The notes under the pieces: model-generated | Told to the model about the DNA's origin: nothing | The model's input: only the letters and a program-made list of their open reading frames with translations | Database searches by the model: none | NCBI RefSeq assembly: GCF_015207755.1 | Contig: NZ_JADEWH010000022.1 | Span: forward strand, 1-64,000 | Reading direction: 5' to 3' | Origin: Nodularia sp. LEGE 06071 | GTDB lineage: Bacteria > Cyanobacteriota > Cyanobacteriia > Cyanobacteriales > Nostocaceae | Length of the DNA stretch: 64,000 nucleotides | Shown here: in pieces, positions 1 through 9,690 of the stretch | Numbering within the stretch: the stretch's first letter is position 1 | Layout: each line of letters begins with the position of its first letter | Position numbers and translations under genes: made by a program

Positions 1-195
1 CACAAAAATTGTCGTCAATAGGGTCGAACCGTCTACCATATTCATTAGGAGACCTCAAGCTTTGGTGTCGTTACCTTTATCTTGTGGTTTCCCCTTCTTT
101 TTTGCTACCCCATCTCACATAAGGCGTTTTAAACTTCCGGTTACTTTACAACCGGTCTTCTTCTCCCCTGCCCCCTTTCCTCTTTTCATTTCTTC
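1..195. other. Intergenic left edge, no gene seen
   Basis: No convincing reading frame or RNA gene is visible. The stretch is pyrimidine-rich just downstream of the subtilase stop on the minus strand (runs of CCCCT and CTTTT), which resembles degraded short tandem repeats found elsewhere in the window. Confidence 0.5.
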
Positions 196-2049
196 TTATG
201 CTGTTTGAGTTTCGGTTTTTAATGCTAAACGCGCTATTCCATAACAGAGTACGGCGTTGATGATGAGGAAACTCCGTGCTAGGTAGCTACTTCCTAAGCC
301 CCAAACTGCTGGGTCGTAAATGGCACTAACTGTTAAAAATGCCGCGAAGCCCAGGCTGGAACCGATGGCAAACCATTTCCAGCTAGGATGTCCCAAGAAT
401 AATGCTATTAACACTATGGGAATTAGCACGCTGGCAAATATGGGATTTAAGGCGTTCGTTCCTTGCAGGGTGTTTCCTAGTTCGGGAATGGAACTGCCTA
501 AAACTCGGAATGGCCACTGGGGTAGGTCAAAGATATATAATCCCCGGAGGAAGAATAAACCAGAACTACCGGCAATTAAGCCACTGGATAAAGACCAACT
601 CCAGGCGAAGGGGAAGTAAACTCGTAAAAACCAAGCCAGCAGATAGGAACCGAATACCATCATTAGTTTAGGTATCAGTGCTACTGCACCGCCATCAATC
701 CAAAAGCGGGGGTTGAGATAACCGTTATCTCGTAACCACCGGAAGAAGTCTTGGAAGCTGATTTGTCCTGTGGTGGCTAGTTTGACTGCTGCTTCGGCAT
801 TAAGTTGTCCAGCGCCATAATAGTTGAAGCTATCATCCTGGATAACTCGTGCTGATTGCTTGAGGACTTTTAATACTTCGTCTGGTTCTGTGACTCCAGA
901 AGCTTTAATTAATGCTGCGACACCTGCAACGTGGGGGGAAGCCATGCTTGTTCCCTGGAGTCCGAGAAATACTCCTTCGCCGTTGTTATCGGGGTCGATT
1001 GTTTCTTGGAGAATTGTACCTGCTTCACTACCACCAGGTGCAGAAATATCTACGCCTGCGCCAAAGTTGGAATAGGGGGCTTTTTCTCCGTCTGGGCCAA
1101 ATGCGGAAACGCCTATAACGTAGGGGTAACGTGCGGGATAACTTGCGCCATTCGCATTTTCATTTCCGGCTGCGGCGACAATTGTTACGCCTTTTTTGTG
1201 GGCGTAGTCGATGGCTTGTTTCATTAATTGGCTTTCACCACCGCCGCCTAAGCTCATATTAATTACGTCTGCACCATTGTCAGCAGCAAATTTAATCGCT
1301 TCGGCAATATCGGCAACGGTTCCACCACCGTAGGCGCTGAGGACTTTTAAGGGCATGAGACTGGCTTCGTAAGCAATGCCAGCTACACCATATTTATTAT
1401 TAGTAGCTTGGGCAATAGTGCCGGCGACGTGAGTACCGTGTCCATTGTCATCTGTGGCTTCTTCGCGATCGCTCACAAAATCATAGCCTTTGACGAATTT
1501 CGTGTCTACCAAGTCACGGACGCGAGTTATCCCGGTGTCAATTACCGCTACTGTTACGCCACTGCCTTTGGTTTGAGTCCACGCGCCTTCAATGCCGATG
1601 TTGTGTAGGTTCCACTGTTTGCTGTAAAATTGGTCGTTAGGGCCAATTAATGCCGGATTTGCTTGATTATCTGGAGATGGTAAAATATCTTCAAACCAAG
1701 TTGCTTCAGCTGGTAGAGGAATCTTTCTATAAATGTAATTTGGCTCGATTAATTGGGTAAATTGGGCGAATGGCGATTTTTTGAGTTTTTTCAGTCGCTG
1801 GCGATCGCCTTCAATAATATACACATTATCCGTCGCTGAAAATTGATTGTCTAATCGGGGTGTGACGTTGTATTCTTGAGCGATTGCTTGTAAGTTCTGC
1901 TGTATTACCTCGGCGGGAATATCTTGGCGAAAATCTAGCACAATCGTCTCAAACTCGCCTTTAGCTGCTAAACCCTGAAAATTCAGGAACCCAAAAACAG
2001 CAGCCCCCAGCCCGACGACAAACAAGCACAATAATATAAGTCTTTTCAT
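196..2049 (-). CDS. Membrane-anchored S8 (subtilisin-like) serine peptidase
   Basis: This is a predicted secreted or periplasmic subtilase. An N-terminal hydrophobic segment (about residues 4-25) acts as signal or anchor, followed by a region that may be the propeptide (about 30-130). The catalytic domain spans about 150-430. The triad is visible: Asp171 in VAVIDTGI, His204 in GHGTHVAG and Ser368 in GTSMASPHVAG. The last 160 or so residues hold about five hydrophobic helices, which most subtilases lack, so the protease is probably tethered at its C terminus. The ATG at 2049 is the natural start. It is divergent from the small membrane protein at 2159. The substrate is unknown. Confidence 0.9.
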   Translation of the reverse strand: MKRLILLCLFVVGLGAAVFGFLNFQGLAAKGEFETIVLDFRQDIPAEVIQQNLQAIAQEYNVTPRLDNQFSATDNVYIIEGDRQRLKKLKKSPFAQFTQLIEPNYIYRKIPLPAEATWFEDILPSPDNQANPALIGPNDQFYSKQWNLHNIGIEGAWTQTKGSGVTVAVIDTGITRVRDLVDTKFVKGYDFVSDREEATDDNGHGTHVAGTIAQATNNKYGVAGIAYEASLMPLKVLSAYGGGTVADIAEAIKFAADNGADVINMSLGGGGESQLMKQAIDYAHKKGVTIVAAAGNENANGASYPARYPYVIGVSAFGPDGEKAPYSNFGAGVDISAPGGSEAGTILQETIDPDNNGEGVFLGLQGTSMASPHVAGVAALIKASGVTEPDEVLKVLKQSARVIQDDSFNYYGAGQLNAEAAVKLATTGQISFQDFFRWLRDNGYLNPRFWIDGGAVALIPKLMMVFGSYLLAWFLRVYFPFAWSWSLSSGLIAGSSGLFFLRGLYIFDLPQWPFRVLGSSIPELGNTLQGTNALNPIFASVLIPIVLIALFLGHPSWKWFAIGSSLGFAAFLTVSAIYDPAVWGLGSSYLARSFLIINAVLCYGIARLALKTETQTA

Positions 2050-2158
2050 ATTAACTGTTCACCGCTTTTTGCCAGTTTTCTCACTACCATAACTTATCTT
2101 CGTACCTCGTTGGTGTACTTTGGACAATTTTTACTCAATATTTAGGACTGTTTAAACA

Positions 2159-2590
2159 ATGGAACGTGGTCTTTTATGGTTACCCTTGCTAGTTGCATTT
2201 TTCTGGTTGGCTTGGCAAGGTTCAAGGGAGTACCAGAAGCTGGAAGCATATCGTGTTTGGGCGGAGCAATTTGACAAAGCTAAATATGATATTTATGCTG
2301 TATTGGGTCTAAAAGATAACAATATAACTTGGGGCAAACCCACACCTAAAGGTTTGATTAATTTAGAAACTTTTTCTTTGCTAGATGTTAAAGATATACG
2401 TCTTTTGGTAGATGATAAACTAGTAGAAATAGAAAATTTTCCCCAAAAAGGTCGAGCTATTGAATTGGAATTCCTCTTGCCTGAATCCCCGTCGGTACGC
2501 ATTCCATTTACAGAAGTTCCTCTAGCGGCAAAATGGGGTAAGTATTTGCAGGGAGTTTTGCAAGGTTTAAATACGCAACAAAATCCATAG
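2159..2590 (+). CDS. Hypothetical protein with N-terminal membrane anchor (143 aa)
   Basis: I do not recognise the family. Residues 4-20 form one hydrophobic helix (LLWLPLLVAFFWLAW), and the rest is soluble, mixed charged sequence with alternating strands suggestive of a small beta-rich domain. The ATG at 2159 lies about 110 bp from the divergent subtilase start, so the two may share a promoter region. Conserved-looking composition and lack of competing frames support a real gene. It is followed by a REP hairpin (2660-2692), so it is probably monocistronic. Confidence 0.7.
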   Translation: MERGLLWLPLLVAFFWLAWQGSREYQKLEAYRVWAEQFDKAKYDIYAVLGLKDNNITWGKPTPKGLINLETFSLLDVKDIRLLVDDKLVEIENFPQKGRAIELEFLLPESPSVRIPFTEVPLAAKWGKYLQGVLQGLNTQQNP

Positions 2591-2659
2591 GCTTTAGGGA
2601 AATTTATATTTTTTTACGTTTGCATAGCGTATACCACCAAGTACGCCAGAAATATAGCA

Positions 2660-2692
2660 AGATCCCCGACTTCTTGAAGAAGTCGGGGATCT
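2660..2692. repeat. REP-type hairpin, dispersed copy
   Basis: This is a perfect 15-bp inverted repeat, AGATCCCCGACTTCT, with a TGA loop and its complement. The same arm occurs beside the RAYT gene (59427 and 60119) and, degenerate, at 7531. It sits between two genes on the plus strand and is not followed by a T-run, so it is a repetitive extragenic palindrome rather than a simple terminator. Confidence 0.85.
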
Positions 2693-2719
2693 GAATCTCT
2701 CCAATCAATAATTTTAATC

Positions 2720-4366
2720 ATGAAACTTTTTATCCCATTTTTAGGTACTTTTTTATTAATCAATTCCTGTGTTTCCGTCTCTAATAATTCTGACCAGACA
2801 AATAATATTGTTACACCTCAAGTAGAAAATTGTCCCCAGGATACAGTTGTGCCTTTACCTGTTACCCAGCAGGATGAAAATATTTATGACAGGTTTGATT
2901 ACCATCTTTACAATGTTTTAGCAGATGCTGATACTCTGAAGTTTCAATCTTTAAGACAGGATTTTGTATTTTGTCGGGCTAATAATACCTGGACAGTGCA
3001 ACCAGGAACTTTAGCAAAGGATTTGCAGCCACCCAGTAATTATACAGAATTAGCTCAAGAGTTAGTAAATCCTAGTTTAAAAAATATTGAATTTCAGGGT
3101 AAGACTTATCAATATCGAGTTGTAAGAGATCCACAATTTTCCCTAGATGAAAATAATCTGATTACTAGAGAAAAGGAACCAGAACCAGCAGAGGATAAAG
3201 TTGTATTTGAGTTAGTTACCCCTGATAATCAAAACTCTCAGAGACAAACAATATATACTCTTCAGGATTTAGAAGCAGCAGCAGTAAAGATGGGGTATTC
3301 GGCAACGGGAAGTCAATTAGGTTTCCCCCGCATTACAAGTGCTGTAATTTATGGAGAACGTATTTGGTGGACGGTTTCTTTCGAGCAAGGTGAAGGGAAT
3401 AACGGCATTGCCACTATTGTTAGTTATGACCCGCAGACTAATAAATTTACTTTAATTCAACCAGAGGAACTTGGGTTTACACAAATTACTGATTTGTCTA
3501 TTACAGGAGATATCAAGAGTCCGACTTTGTGGATGGGTACTCAAATTAGTGGCGAAGGAAATCCCTACCTTCCTGCAAAAGGACTAGTTGCTTATCGTCC
3601 TGATTTACAAAACCCTAATTCTGGTTCTTTGACTGCTTACACTGTTCACAATAGTCCTTTGGTGGGGGCAATTCCTGACAAACTTTTCTTAGAAAATGAG
3701 CAACTTTGGGTGAGTACCGCTAACGGTGTTTGTCAAGTGCAGTGGCAAACTGCTGATAGTTCTGATAGTTGGAATTGTTGGCGATTTGCTGCAATGGCTA
3801 AACTGCCATCTGAGGAATTACCGCTTTACAGTGCATCGACTAATAAAACTCCGGCTGTTTCTTTATCTCCTAAAAATGGCGAAGAAACTGTAGAAATTTT
3901 GTGGTGGAGTCTGGTTGATTTTCAGACTCGTAAAGGACGTTATGAGGTGAGATATCCTCAAGGCTTGACAGTAAATCTGGATGAAGGTGCAAGTCTTTAT
4001 GAGTTTCCTATCCCTTTGCCACCAGGAAAACCCTCTGTTGATTGGCCTGGTTTTGATTGGCATTGGAATGGAGAAGGCTTTGTGCGAGGATGGGATGAAG
4101 TTTCTGGGAATTTCGTCGGTGGTGGCCCTCAAGGCATTGGTTCTGGAGAATTTTCACCCAATGCTCCCATGAATTGGAATGCTATGCGTGGCGATTTAGA
4201 GTTACTTGAGCTTTCTAGCCAATCTACTAGGTTAAAATATTACTCTGGCTGGGTTGATGAAGCCAAGGTGCAACCTTATTTAACAGTAATACCCCAAAAA
4301 CTACCGCCAAATCCAAAACCCAATCCTTTGGCAGCAACAGCCAAGCAACTACCATCTCGCCCATAA
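2720..4366 (+). CDS. Putative lipoprotein of unknown function (548 aa)
   Basis: The N terminus is a lipoprotein-type signal: hydrophobic residues 3-16 followed by a lipobox ending at Cys17 (LLINSC). The mature part is mostly Asn/Gln/Pro-rich with repeated beta-strand segments around residues 200-400 (for example AVIYGERIWWTVSFEQ and LWVSTANGVCQVQW), which could be propeller-like blades. No catalytic motif is recognised. It ends 5 bp before thiD, so the two may be co-transcribed, although no functional link is evident. Likely attached to a membrane facing the periplasm. Confidence 0.7.
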   Translation: MKLFIPFLGTFLLINSCVSVSNNSDQTNNIVTPQVENCPQDTVVPLPVTQQDENIYDRFDYHLYNVLADADTLKFQSLRQDFVFCRANNTWTVQPGTLAKDLQPPSNYTELAQELVNPSLKNIEFQGKTYQYRVVRDPQFSLDENNLITREKEPEPAEDKVVFELVTPDNQNSQRQTIYTLQDLEAAAVKMGYSATGSQLGFPRITSAVIYGERIWWTVSFEQGEGNNGIATIVSYDPQTNKFTLIQPEELGFTQITDLSITGDIKSPTLWMGTQISGEGNPYLPAKGLVAYRPDLQNPNSGSLTAYTVHNSPLVGAIPDKLFLENEQLWVSTANGVCQVQWQTADSSDSWNCWRFAAMAKLPSEELPLYSASTNKTPAVSLSPKNGEETVEILWWSLVDFQTRKGRYEVRYPQGLTVNLDEGASLYEFPIPLPPGKPSVDWPGFDWHWNGEGFVRGWDEVSGNFVGGGPQGIGSGEFSPNAPMNWNAMRGDLELLELSSQSTRLKYYSGWVDEAKVQPYLTVIPQKLPPNPKPNPLAATAKQLPSRP

Positions 4367-4371
4367 TTTCT

Positions 4372-5193
4372 ATGAATGCTGACATAACCTCTAGAGTACC
4401 TGTGGCTTTAACCATTGCTGGTTCAGATAGCGGTGGCGGTGCGGGTATTCAAGCTGATTTACGCACCTTTGCTTTTCACTGTGTCCACGGTACTAGCGCT
4501 ATTACCTGTGTCACGGCACAAAATACTTTAGGGGTGGCGCGGGTTGATGCTATGCCAAGTTCGGCGGTGATAGCCCAAATTCAAGCAGTGGTGGAAGATA
4601 TTGGCGTGCAAGCTGCAAAAACTGGTATGTTGCTGAACGAGGAAATTATTTCTGCTGTAGCCCAGCAAGTGGAAGCATTACAAATTCATAACTTAGTCGT
4701 TGACCCAGTGATGGTATCACGCACAGGGGCGCAACTGATTGATGATGATGCTGTAAAGACTCTGCGTTATGCCTTGTTACCGAAAGCGGCTATTGTGACA
4801 CCAAATCGCTACGAGGCGCAGATTTTGAGCGGTTTGCCCATTAATACTTTAGATGATATGCGGGCGGCGGCTCAAGTCATACACCGAAATTTGAAGGTAA
4901 AAGCCGTTTTAGTCAAGGGTGGCGGGATGCAGGGCAGTTTGCGTGGGATTGATATCTGGTTTGATGGGCAGAAACTGGAAACTTTGATTACAAAGCAAGT
5001 CGAGACGAAAAATACCCACGGTACTGGTTGTACACTATCAGCTGCGATCGCCGCAAATTTAGCGATGGGTATGGACTTGTGGCCAGCAGTACAACAGGCA
5101 AAGGCATATGTAACTAATGCACTCACTTACTCGCTAGATATTGGTAAAGGACAAGGGCCTGTGGGACACTTTTTTCCGTTGTTACAAATTTAA
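4372..5193 (+). CDS. thiD: Bifunctional hydroxymethylpyrimidine kinase / phosphomethylpyrimidine kinase
   Basis: ThiD phosphorylates HMP to HMP-P and then HMP-PP for thiamine diphosphate synthesis in the cytosol. The ribokinase-like fold signatures are clear: the N-terminal GSDSGGGAGIQADLRTF substrate loop (about residues 17-33), VDPVMVSRTG in the middle (about 115), VLVKGGG, and the anion-hole motif NTHGTGCTLSAAIA near residue 220. The 273-aa length is normal for ThiD. It follows the lipoprotein gene by 5 bp and is the last gene of that pair. No TPP riboswitch is apparent immediately upstream. Confidence 0.95.
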   Translation: MNADITSRVPVALTIAGSDSGGGAGIQADLRTFAFHCVHGTSAITCVTAQNTLGVARVDAMPSSAVIAQIQAVVEDIGVQAAKTGMLLNEEIISAVAQQVEALQIHNLVVDPVMVSRTGAQLIDDDAVKTLRYALLPKAAIVTPNRYEAQILSGLPINTLDDMRAAAQVIHRNLKVKAVLVKGGGMQGSLRGIDIWFDGQKLETLITKQVETKNTHGTGCTLSAAIAANLAMGMDLWPAVQQAKAYVTNALTYSLDIGKGQGPVGHFFPLLQI

Positions 5194-5453
5194 CTCTGAG
5201 GAATGCGGATTTAATCAAAGATACAACCTCACCTCCAACCCCTATCCTTGCCAAAAAAAGGCAGATTTTGAGCAAACAGATTCATGAAACACTATGACTA
5301 CTTTCCACTGATTACTGACAGATTCAAAAGTAAATAAAAAATCTTTGCTCTCTAGGCCTTTTTCTATTATTCTTGGGCTAGTTTTAGGGGGACTATACTT
5401 TGGTAGTATCTCTGTACGAACTCATAAATAAAATTTTTGATACCAACTAATCT

Positions 5454-6038
5454 ATGCAAAAAACCCCAAATTCTGTTCACCGCAACCCAGAAAAACCACC
5501 AACTTCTCAAACCCAGCCGACATCTGTACCACTGTACGTATACAGAGAATTAGCCACAGAATTACAATCAACACAAGGAAAATTAGATGCACTCACTAGC
5601 CAAAATCACCAACTAGAACAGGAAAATCAATTACTCCGCCAAGAAATAAGCAAAGTTGTTCAGTCTTGTTTACACCTGCAAAAGTTTGTAGCTTCTAGTC
5701 CTCAACCAAGTCATCCCCAACCTACCCATGCTGTTGGTGAAGTGAAAAGTCCAGCCACAGCAACCCGTCCACCTCAGCAGGCTTCTCGTCAGCCTCCACC
5801 TGTAGTGAATAAAACAAGCCATAACTCTGAGTTTTTTGCACCTGTGGAAATAACTCAGCCGATACCAGAAACATTTTTGATAGAAGAGCAAGAAGTCAAC
5901 TATTATCCCCCGATGGAGAAAAAACTCAAACAATTCAGTGGCTGGTGGTTAGCTATCACTATTTTGTTAATCATGTTGAGTGCTTTTGGGGCTGGATATT
6001 TGATTGTTCAACCCTTGTTTGAAAATCAAAATCGTTAG
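5454..6038 (+). CDS. Hypothetical coiled-coil protein with C-terminal membrane anchor (194 aa)
   Basis: I do not recognise the family. Residues 1-30 are polar and Pro/Thr/Ser-rich. Residues 32-75 form a predicted coiled coil (LATELQSTQGKLDALTSQ onward), and residues 80-120 are a Pro/Gln/Ser-rich linker. Residues 160-188 are one hydrophobic helix (WWLAITILLIMLSAFGAGYLIV), so the protein is a tail-anchored type with most of it in the cytosol. It lies upstream of glnB on the same strand with a 277-bp gap, so co-transcription is unlikely. Confidence 0.7.
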   Translation: MQKTPNSVHRNPEKPPTSQTQPTSVPLYVYRELATELQSTQGKLDALTSQNHQLEQENQLLRQEISKVVQSCLHLQKFVASSPQPSHPQPTHAVGEVKSPATATRPPQQASRQPPPVVNKTSHNSEFFAPVEITQPIPETFLIEEQEVNYYPPMEKKLKQFSGWWLAITILLIMLSAFGAGYLIVQPLFENQNR

Positions 6039-6206
6039 TTGACACTTCCACGACGGCTGAGAGTTTTCATCTGGCGAGCCAATTCTCTCAACTAATTTAT
6101 TCGTTCTGATTTATTTTGGCGTTACAAAAATTACAAACAACAAATAAAAACACAACCTCCGCGCCGAGTCAAAACTATTTCCATAGGGCGCATACAGTTA
6201 AAAAAA

Positions 6207-6220
6207 GTGGTAATTTTTAC
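6207..6220 (+). promoter_or_regulatory. Candidate NtcA-like box upstream of glnB
   Basis: The 14-mer GTGGTAATTTTTAC fits GT-N10-AC and differs from the NtcA consensus GTA-N8-TAC at one base. It lies about 96 bp before the glnB start. A second one-mismatch match, GTTACAAAAATTAC, is at 6121-6134. NtcA control of glnB is known in cyanobacteria; binding at these sites is inference, and no perfect -10 box sits at the expected spacing. Confidence 0.35.
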
Positions 6221-6303
6221 AGATTGTTTGAGAATAGCACTAATGGTGAAAGTCTCTGACATTATATCTGCTTAGATAGATAAACGAACCTATTAGAAGT
6301 TAA

Positions 6304-6654
<351 letters not shown>

Positions 6655-7249
6655 GTATTGGGTTTCGTTAAGTAGCTCAACCTCATAAAACGTCAGATGT
6701 AGTGGACTGACAAGCTGAAAATAGTGCATGAGTTTAAAGGTAATAAACCGCCGATAAACGCACCATTAAGGCCAATGAATGGTTTTAATGACAAAAAGAT
6801 TTTAGCTGTGTCACGCCACTACAAATTTTTGATTGACAAGTAAGTCATCGGTGATTAGCGGGCATATTGCCCGCTTCACCAGAAATTTTGGGGTATTTTT
6901 TGATTTGTTAGTCCCTTATACAAATTTGCTATGATAGCTGGCGTGGCGTAGCCATTGCTACACATGATTTTGACCCCTCCTAACTTCCCCAGGGGAAGAA
7001 TTGAGGGTTTTTCGGACTATATCGACAATTCAGCAAAAGTCAAGTGTTAGTAAGCAAAATTGAGCTTATTACACAATACTTTATGTATAAATATTACGAA
7101 AAGTTGCTGAATACAAGTATTCTCACAAGTCTCTCATAATTCCTAATTAAACTTGAGATATAAATAGTTTTTTGAATGACGATGGGCTGATTAATTAACA
7201 GCCCCGATTTTAAACACACAGCTTTTTATTATCAGGATTGTAGAAAATT
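6655..7249. other. 595-bp intergenic region with hairpins
   Basis: No supported gene is present. A stable hairpin AGCGGGCA-tat-TGCCCGCT lies at 6857-6875, about 200 bp after glnB. It has no T-run, so it may be a weak terminator or a dispersed palindrome. The remainder is AT-rich with no tRNA-like fold that I could see. Confidence 0.5.
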
Positions 7250-7498
7250 ATGAATTACTGCCCTTGTTGTTCAGGATTACTGTTGCCGCATATACGTGTT
7301 TCAGGCTTGGCTTGGTTTTGCCGCTATTGTTGGCAAGATATGCCCGTATTTTATCTGGAACGTCCTCTTTCTCTGGAAAAGGCTTTTGCTGATAAATTAG
7401 CCGAAACAATTCAGCATAAAAACAATAATAAGATCATTTATGCCAGTAAAGGCAAAACTCTAACTGGCTGGATTGGAGTAAAAGATGTGTCAGTCTAG
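7250..7498 (+). CDS. Small Cys-rich zinc-ribbon-like protein (82 aa)
   Basis: This short protein begins MNYCPCCSGLLLPH and has a second pair in WFCRYCWQDMP, giving a CxCC-x(n)-CxxC arrangement (residues 4-29) typical of a small zinc ribbon. From memory, similar small CPCC...CRxCWQ proteins are widespread in filamentous cyanobacteria, but no function is known to me. The C-terminal half is charged and lacks further motifs. The upstream sequence 'atcaggattgtagaaaattATG' contains AGGA about 14 nt before the ATG, which is a little far. It stands alone on the plus strand. Confidence 0.75.
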   Translation: MNYCPCCSGLLLPHIRVSGLAWFCRYCWQDMPVFYLERPLSLEKAFADKLAETIQHKNNNKIIYASKGKTLTGWIGVKDVSV

Positions 7499-7530
7499 TA
7501 TTGCTACGCGAAATTCCACAGAGATGTTTA

Positions 7531-7560
7531 AATCCCCGACTTCTTCAAAAAGTCAGAGAG
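7531..7560. repeat. Degenerate REP copy
   Basis: The left arm AATCCCCGACTTCTT matches the REP hairpins at 2660, 59427 and 60119. The right arm (AAAGTCAGAGAG) has decayed, so the hairpin is partial. It lies 32 bp after the stop of the Cys-rich small protein and makes the overlapping 70-codon open frame there unconvincing. Confidence 0.7.
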
Positions 7561-7776
7561 CTTTTGGTTAGGAAATTACAGCCGATGATTGTAGCATTCC
7601 TCAAATATTCTGGAAAAACTAAAATCCCGATATTTTCGGCATACCGGGATCTGAGAAATTTCAATTTTCTCAACTCAGAAAAAAGCGATTCACATTTCAC
7701 AACCCCGAATTAATTCGGAGGTTTTCTCTGAGAGTTTGTTGTCTAACTTGCTGAATGCAAATTAATTTTTATAGAA

Positions 7777-7998
7777 TCAATCTTCTTCCCAGGTTTCACT
7801 ACTCAATAGATCAATAATCCTATCTCTGAGTAAAAATTCATTCTTTTCTAGTTCCATCTCAAATAATATCCAGTCACGATTAGGAACATATCTACATAGC
7901 GAGTAAATTGGCTGTTGACGGTCAAGTAGTCCCTTTTTCACCAGTTCACGCGCTTCTGCCCTAATAACCCCAATATCATATCTAACAGCAGTATCCAT
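7777..7998 (-). CDS. DUF4327 family protein (73 aa)
   Basis: The sequence matches my recollection of the cyanobacterial DUF4327 family: an N-terminal helix MDTAVRYDIGVIRAEAREL, then LVKKGLLDRQQPIYSLCRYVP and a C-terminal ELEKNEFLLRDRIIDLL. The family is small, soluble and of unknown function. The 73-aa length is typical, and the ATG at 7998 is the only sensible start. It is transcribed towards the Cys-rich protein gene and is isolated from other minus-strand genes. Confidence 0.88.
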   Translation of the reverse strand: MDTAVRYDIGVIRAEARELVKKGLLDRQQPIYSLCRYVPNRDWILFEMELEKNEFLLRDRIIDLLSSETWEED

Positions 7999-8454
7999 AG
8001 CTCATTTTTTTGCTTTTGCTCAAGGAATTGATATTTAACACAATAATTTTTTGGCTCTATATTTAACTTATCAAAAAAAATAGGGAAAATTGTGAAGAAT
8101 CAAAACATCTCAAGTTTTGAGAGCCATCTTTTCTCTAATACCAAGTTGCAGTGACAAAGGCAATTTGCCTTTAGGAGTCAAGGTTAGAGGAATTCTGTAT
8201 CTATACACTTTGCCCAGAATCGCATATTTAAACACGAATTGGTATCAGTCTTTAGGTAGACCCATCCAAAAGTATCAAGACATAAATTTGGTGCGGTTCT
8301 TCAGCAACAAATAGTCTTACCACAACAGGATCTAGATTGCCTACTGGGTGACGTACCTGTTGGCTAAGTCAGGGATAAAGGATAGGTTTCAGCCGTCATC
8401 CTGCGTTTGTGGTGTATCTTCGATTTAGAAAGCCAATTAGAGACTAATTAAACT
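7999..8454. other. 456-bp intergenic region, no gene seen
   Basis: This AT-rich stretch contains a small palindrome (AAAGGCAATTTGCCTTT near 8157) and possible short-repeat debris around 8360-8400. The 65-codon plus-strand frame here has no ribosome binding site or recognisable sequence and is not called. Confidence 0.45.
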
Positions 8455-9690
8455 ATGTTCCTGAATATTGACAAAGTTCGCCCCTATTTTCCAGCGTTGT
8501 CCGGAAATTGGACTTTTTTTGATAATGCTGGTGGGTCACAAACTCTGAAAAAAGTAGTAGATAGAATTAGTGAATTTCTCTTGACTACTGATGTCCAACT
8601 GGGGGCTTCTTATGAAGTTTCTCAACTAGCTGGAGAAAGAGTTGCTTTGGCTAATCAGGGAATGGCGACGTTGATTAATGCCAAATCACCAAAGGAAGTT
8701 GTCATGGGAGCATCCAGTACCATGATGTTGAAAATACTTTCACTGTGTTTGAGCCAAACTTTTACACCTGGGGATGAGGTTATTGTGACTAATTGTGACC
8801 ATGAAGCTAATATTGGGGCTTGGGTAGCTCTGGAAAAGCAAGGAATTAAGCTGAAAGTTTGGCAAATTCGCCGTGATACTTTAGAACTGCATTTGGAAGA
8901 TTTAGAAACATTAATGAGTCAGCGGACAAAATTAGTGGCTTTGACTCATGCTTCTAATATTTTGGGAACTATCAACCCGATGAAAGAAATTACTGAATTT
9001 GTGCATGAACGTGGGGCGATGGTTTGTGTGGATGGCGTAGCTTATGCGCCACATAGATTAATTGATGTTCAAGATTTAGATGTAGATTTTTATGTTCTGA
9101 GTTGTTATAAGGTCTATGGTTCTCACTGTGCTTTACTTTATGGGAAAGAAGAACATTTATTAAGAATGCCGGGACTGAACCATTATTTTATTGAGCAGTC
9201 TGATATTCCTTATAAATTTCAGCTAGGAAATCTGAATTTTGAATTAACTTATGGGATGTTAGGTTTATGTGATTATCTGAGTGAATTAGCACAAATACAC
9301 TATGGTGATCAAACTGCACCTGAAATGCGTAGTCAAATGGCGCAGGTATTTGATTTGATTAGTGTACATGAAGAAAATTTGTGCGATCGCTTGCTACAAT
9401 ACCTCAACAGTCAGTCGAAAATTCGCGTGATTGGTAAATCAACGGCGGATCGTGAATCGCGTGTACCTACGATATCTTTTGCCGTTGACGGCATTCATAG
9501 CTCAACTATTCCCCCCAAGGTTGATCCTGATTATATTGGGATTCGCTACGGCGATTTTTATGCTAAACGCCTCATTGAATATTTGGGATTAGCTACCCAA
9601 GGTGGAATCATCCGAGTCAGTATGGTACATTACAACACCCTTGAGGAAGTTGACCGTCTGATTGAGGCTTTTGAGCGGGTCTTAATTTAA
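8455..9690 (+). CDS. Class V aminotransferase, cysteine-desulfurase-like but lacking the catalytic Cys
   Basis: This is a PLP-dependent enzyme of the aminotransferase V / NifS-like fold. The pieces seen are FFDNAGGSQT at residues 21-30, NCDHEANIGAW around 120, THASNILGT around 167, the PLP-dyad VDGVAYAPH around 195, and Lys219 in SCYKVYGSH as the Schiff-base lysine. Where group II desulfurases carry RxGxHCA, this protein has GIRYGDFYA, with no cysteine. It therefore resembles the desulfurase-like VC1184 subfamily rather than SufS or IscS, and sulfur transfer is doubtful. The substrate is unknown. It is a single gene without sulfur-assembly neighbours. Confidence 0.85.
   Translation: MFLNIDKVRPYFPALSGNWTFFDNAGGSQTLKKVVDRISEFLLTTDVQLGASYEVSQLAGERVALANQGMATLINAKSPKEVVMGASSTMMLKILSLCLSQTFTPGDEVIVTNCDHEANIGAWVALEKQGIKLKVWQIRRDTLELHLEDLETLMSQRTKLVALTHASNILGTINPMKEITEFVHERGAMVCVDGVAYAPHRLIDVQDLDVDFYVLSCYKVYGSHCALLYGKEEHLLRMPGLNHYFIEQSDIPYKFQLGNLNFELTYGMLGLCDYLSELAQIHYGDQTAPEMRSQMAQVFDLISVHEENLCDRLLQYLNSQSKIRVIGKSTADRESRVPTISFAVDGIHSSTIPPKVDPDYIGIRYGDFYAKRLIEYLGLATQGGIIRVSMVHYNTLEEVDRLIEAFERVLI

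Noticed and set aside
7501-7713. 70-codon plus-strand frame after the Cys-rich small protein
   Set aside because: Its first third is the degenerate REP copy read through, there is no ribosome binding site, and it carries no recognised motif.
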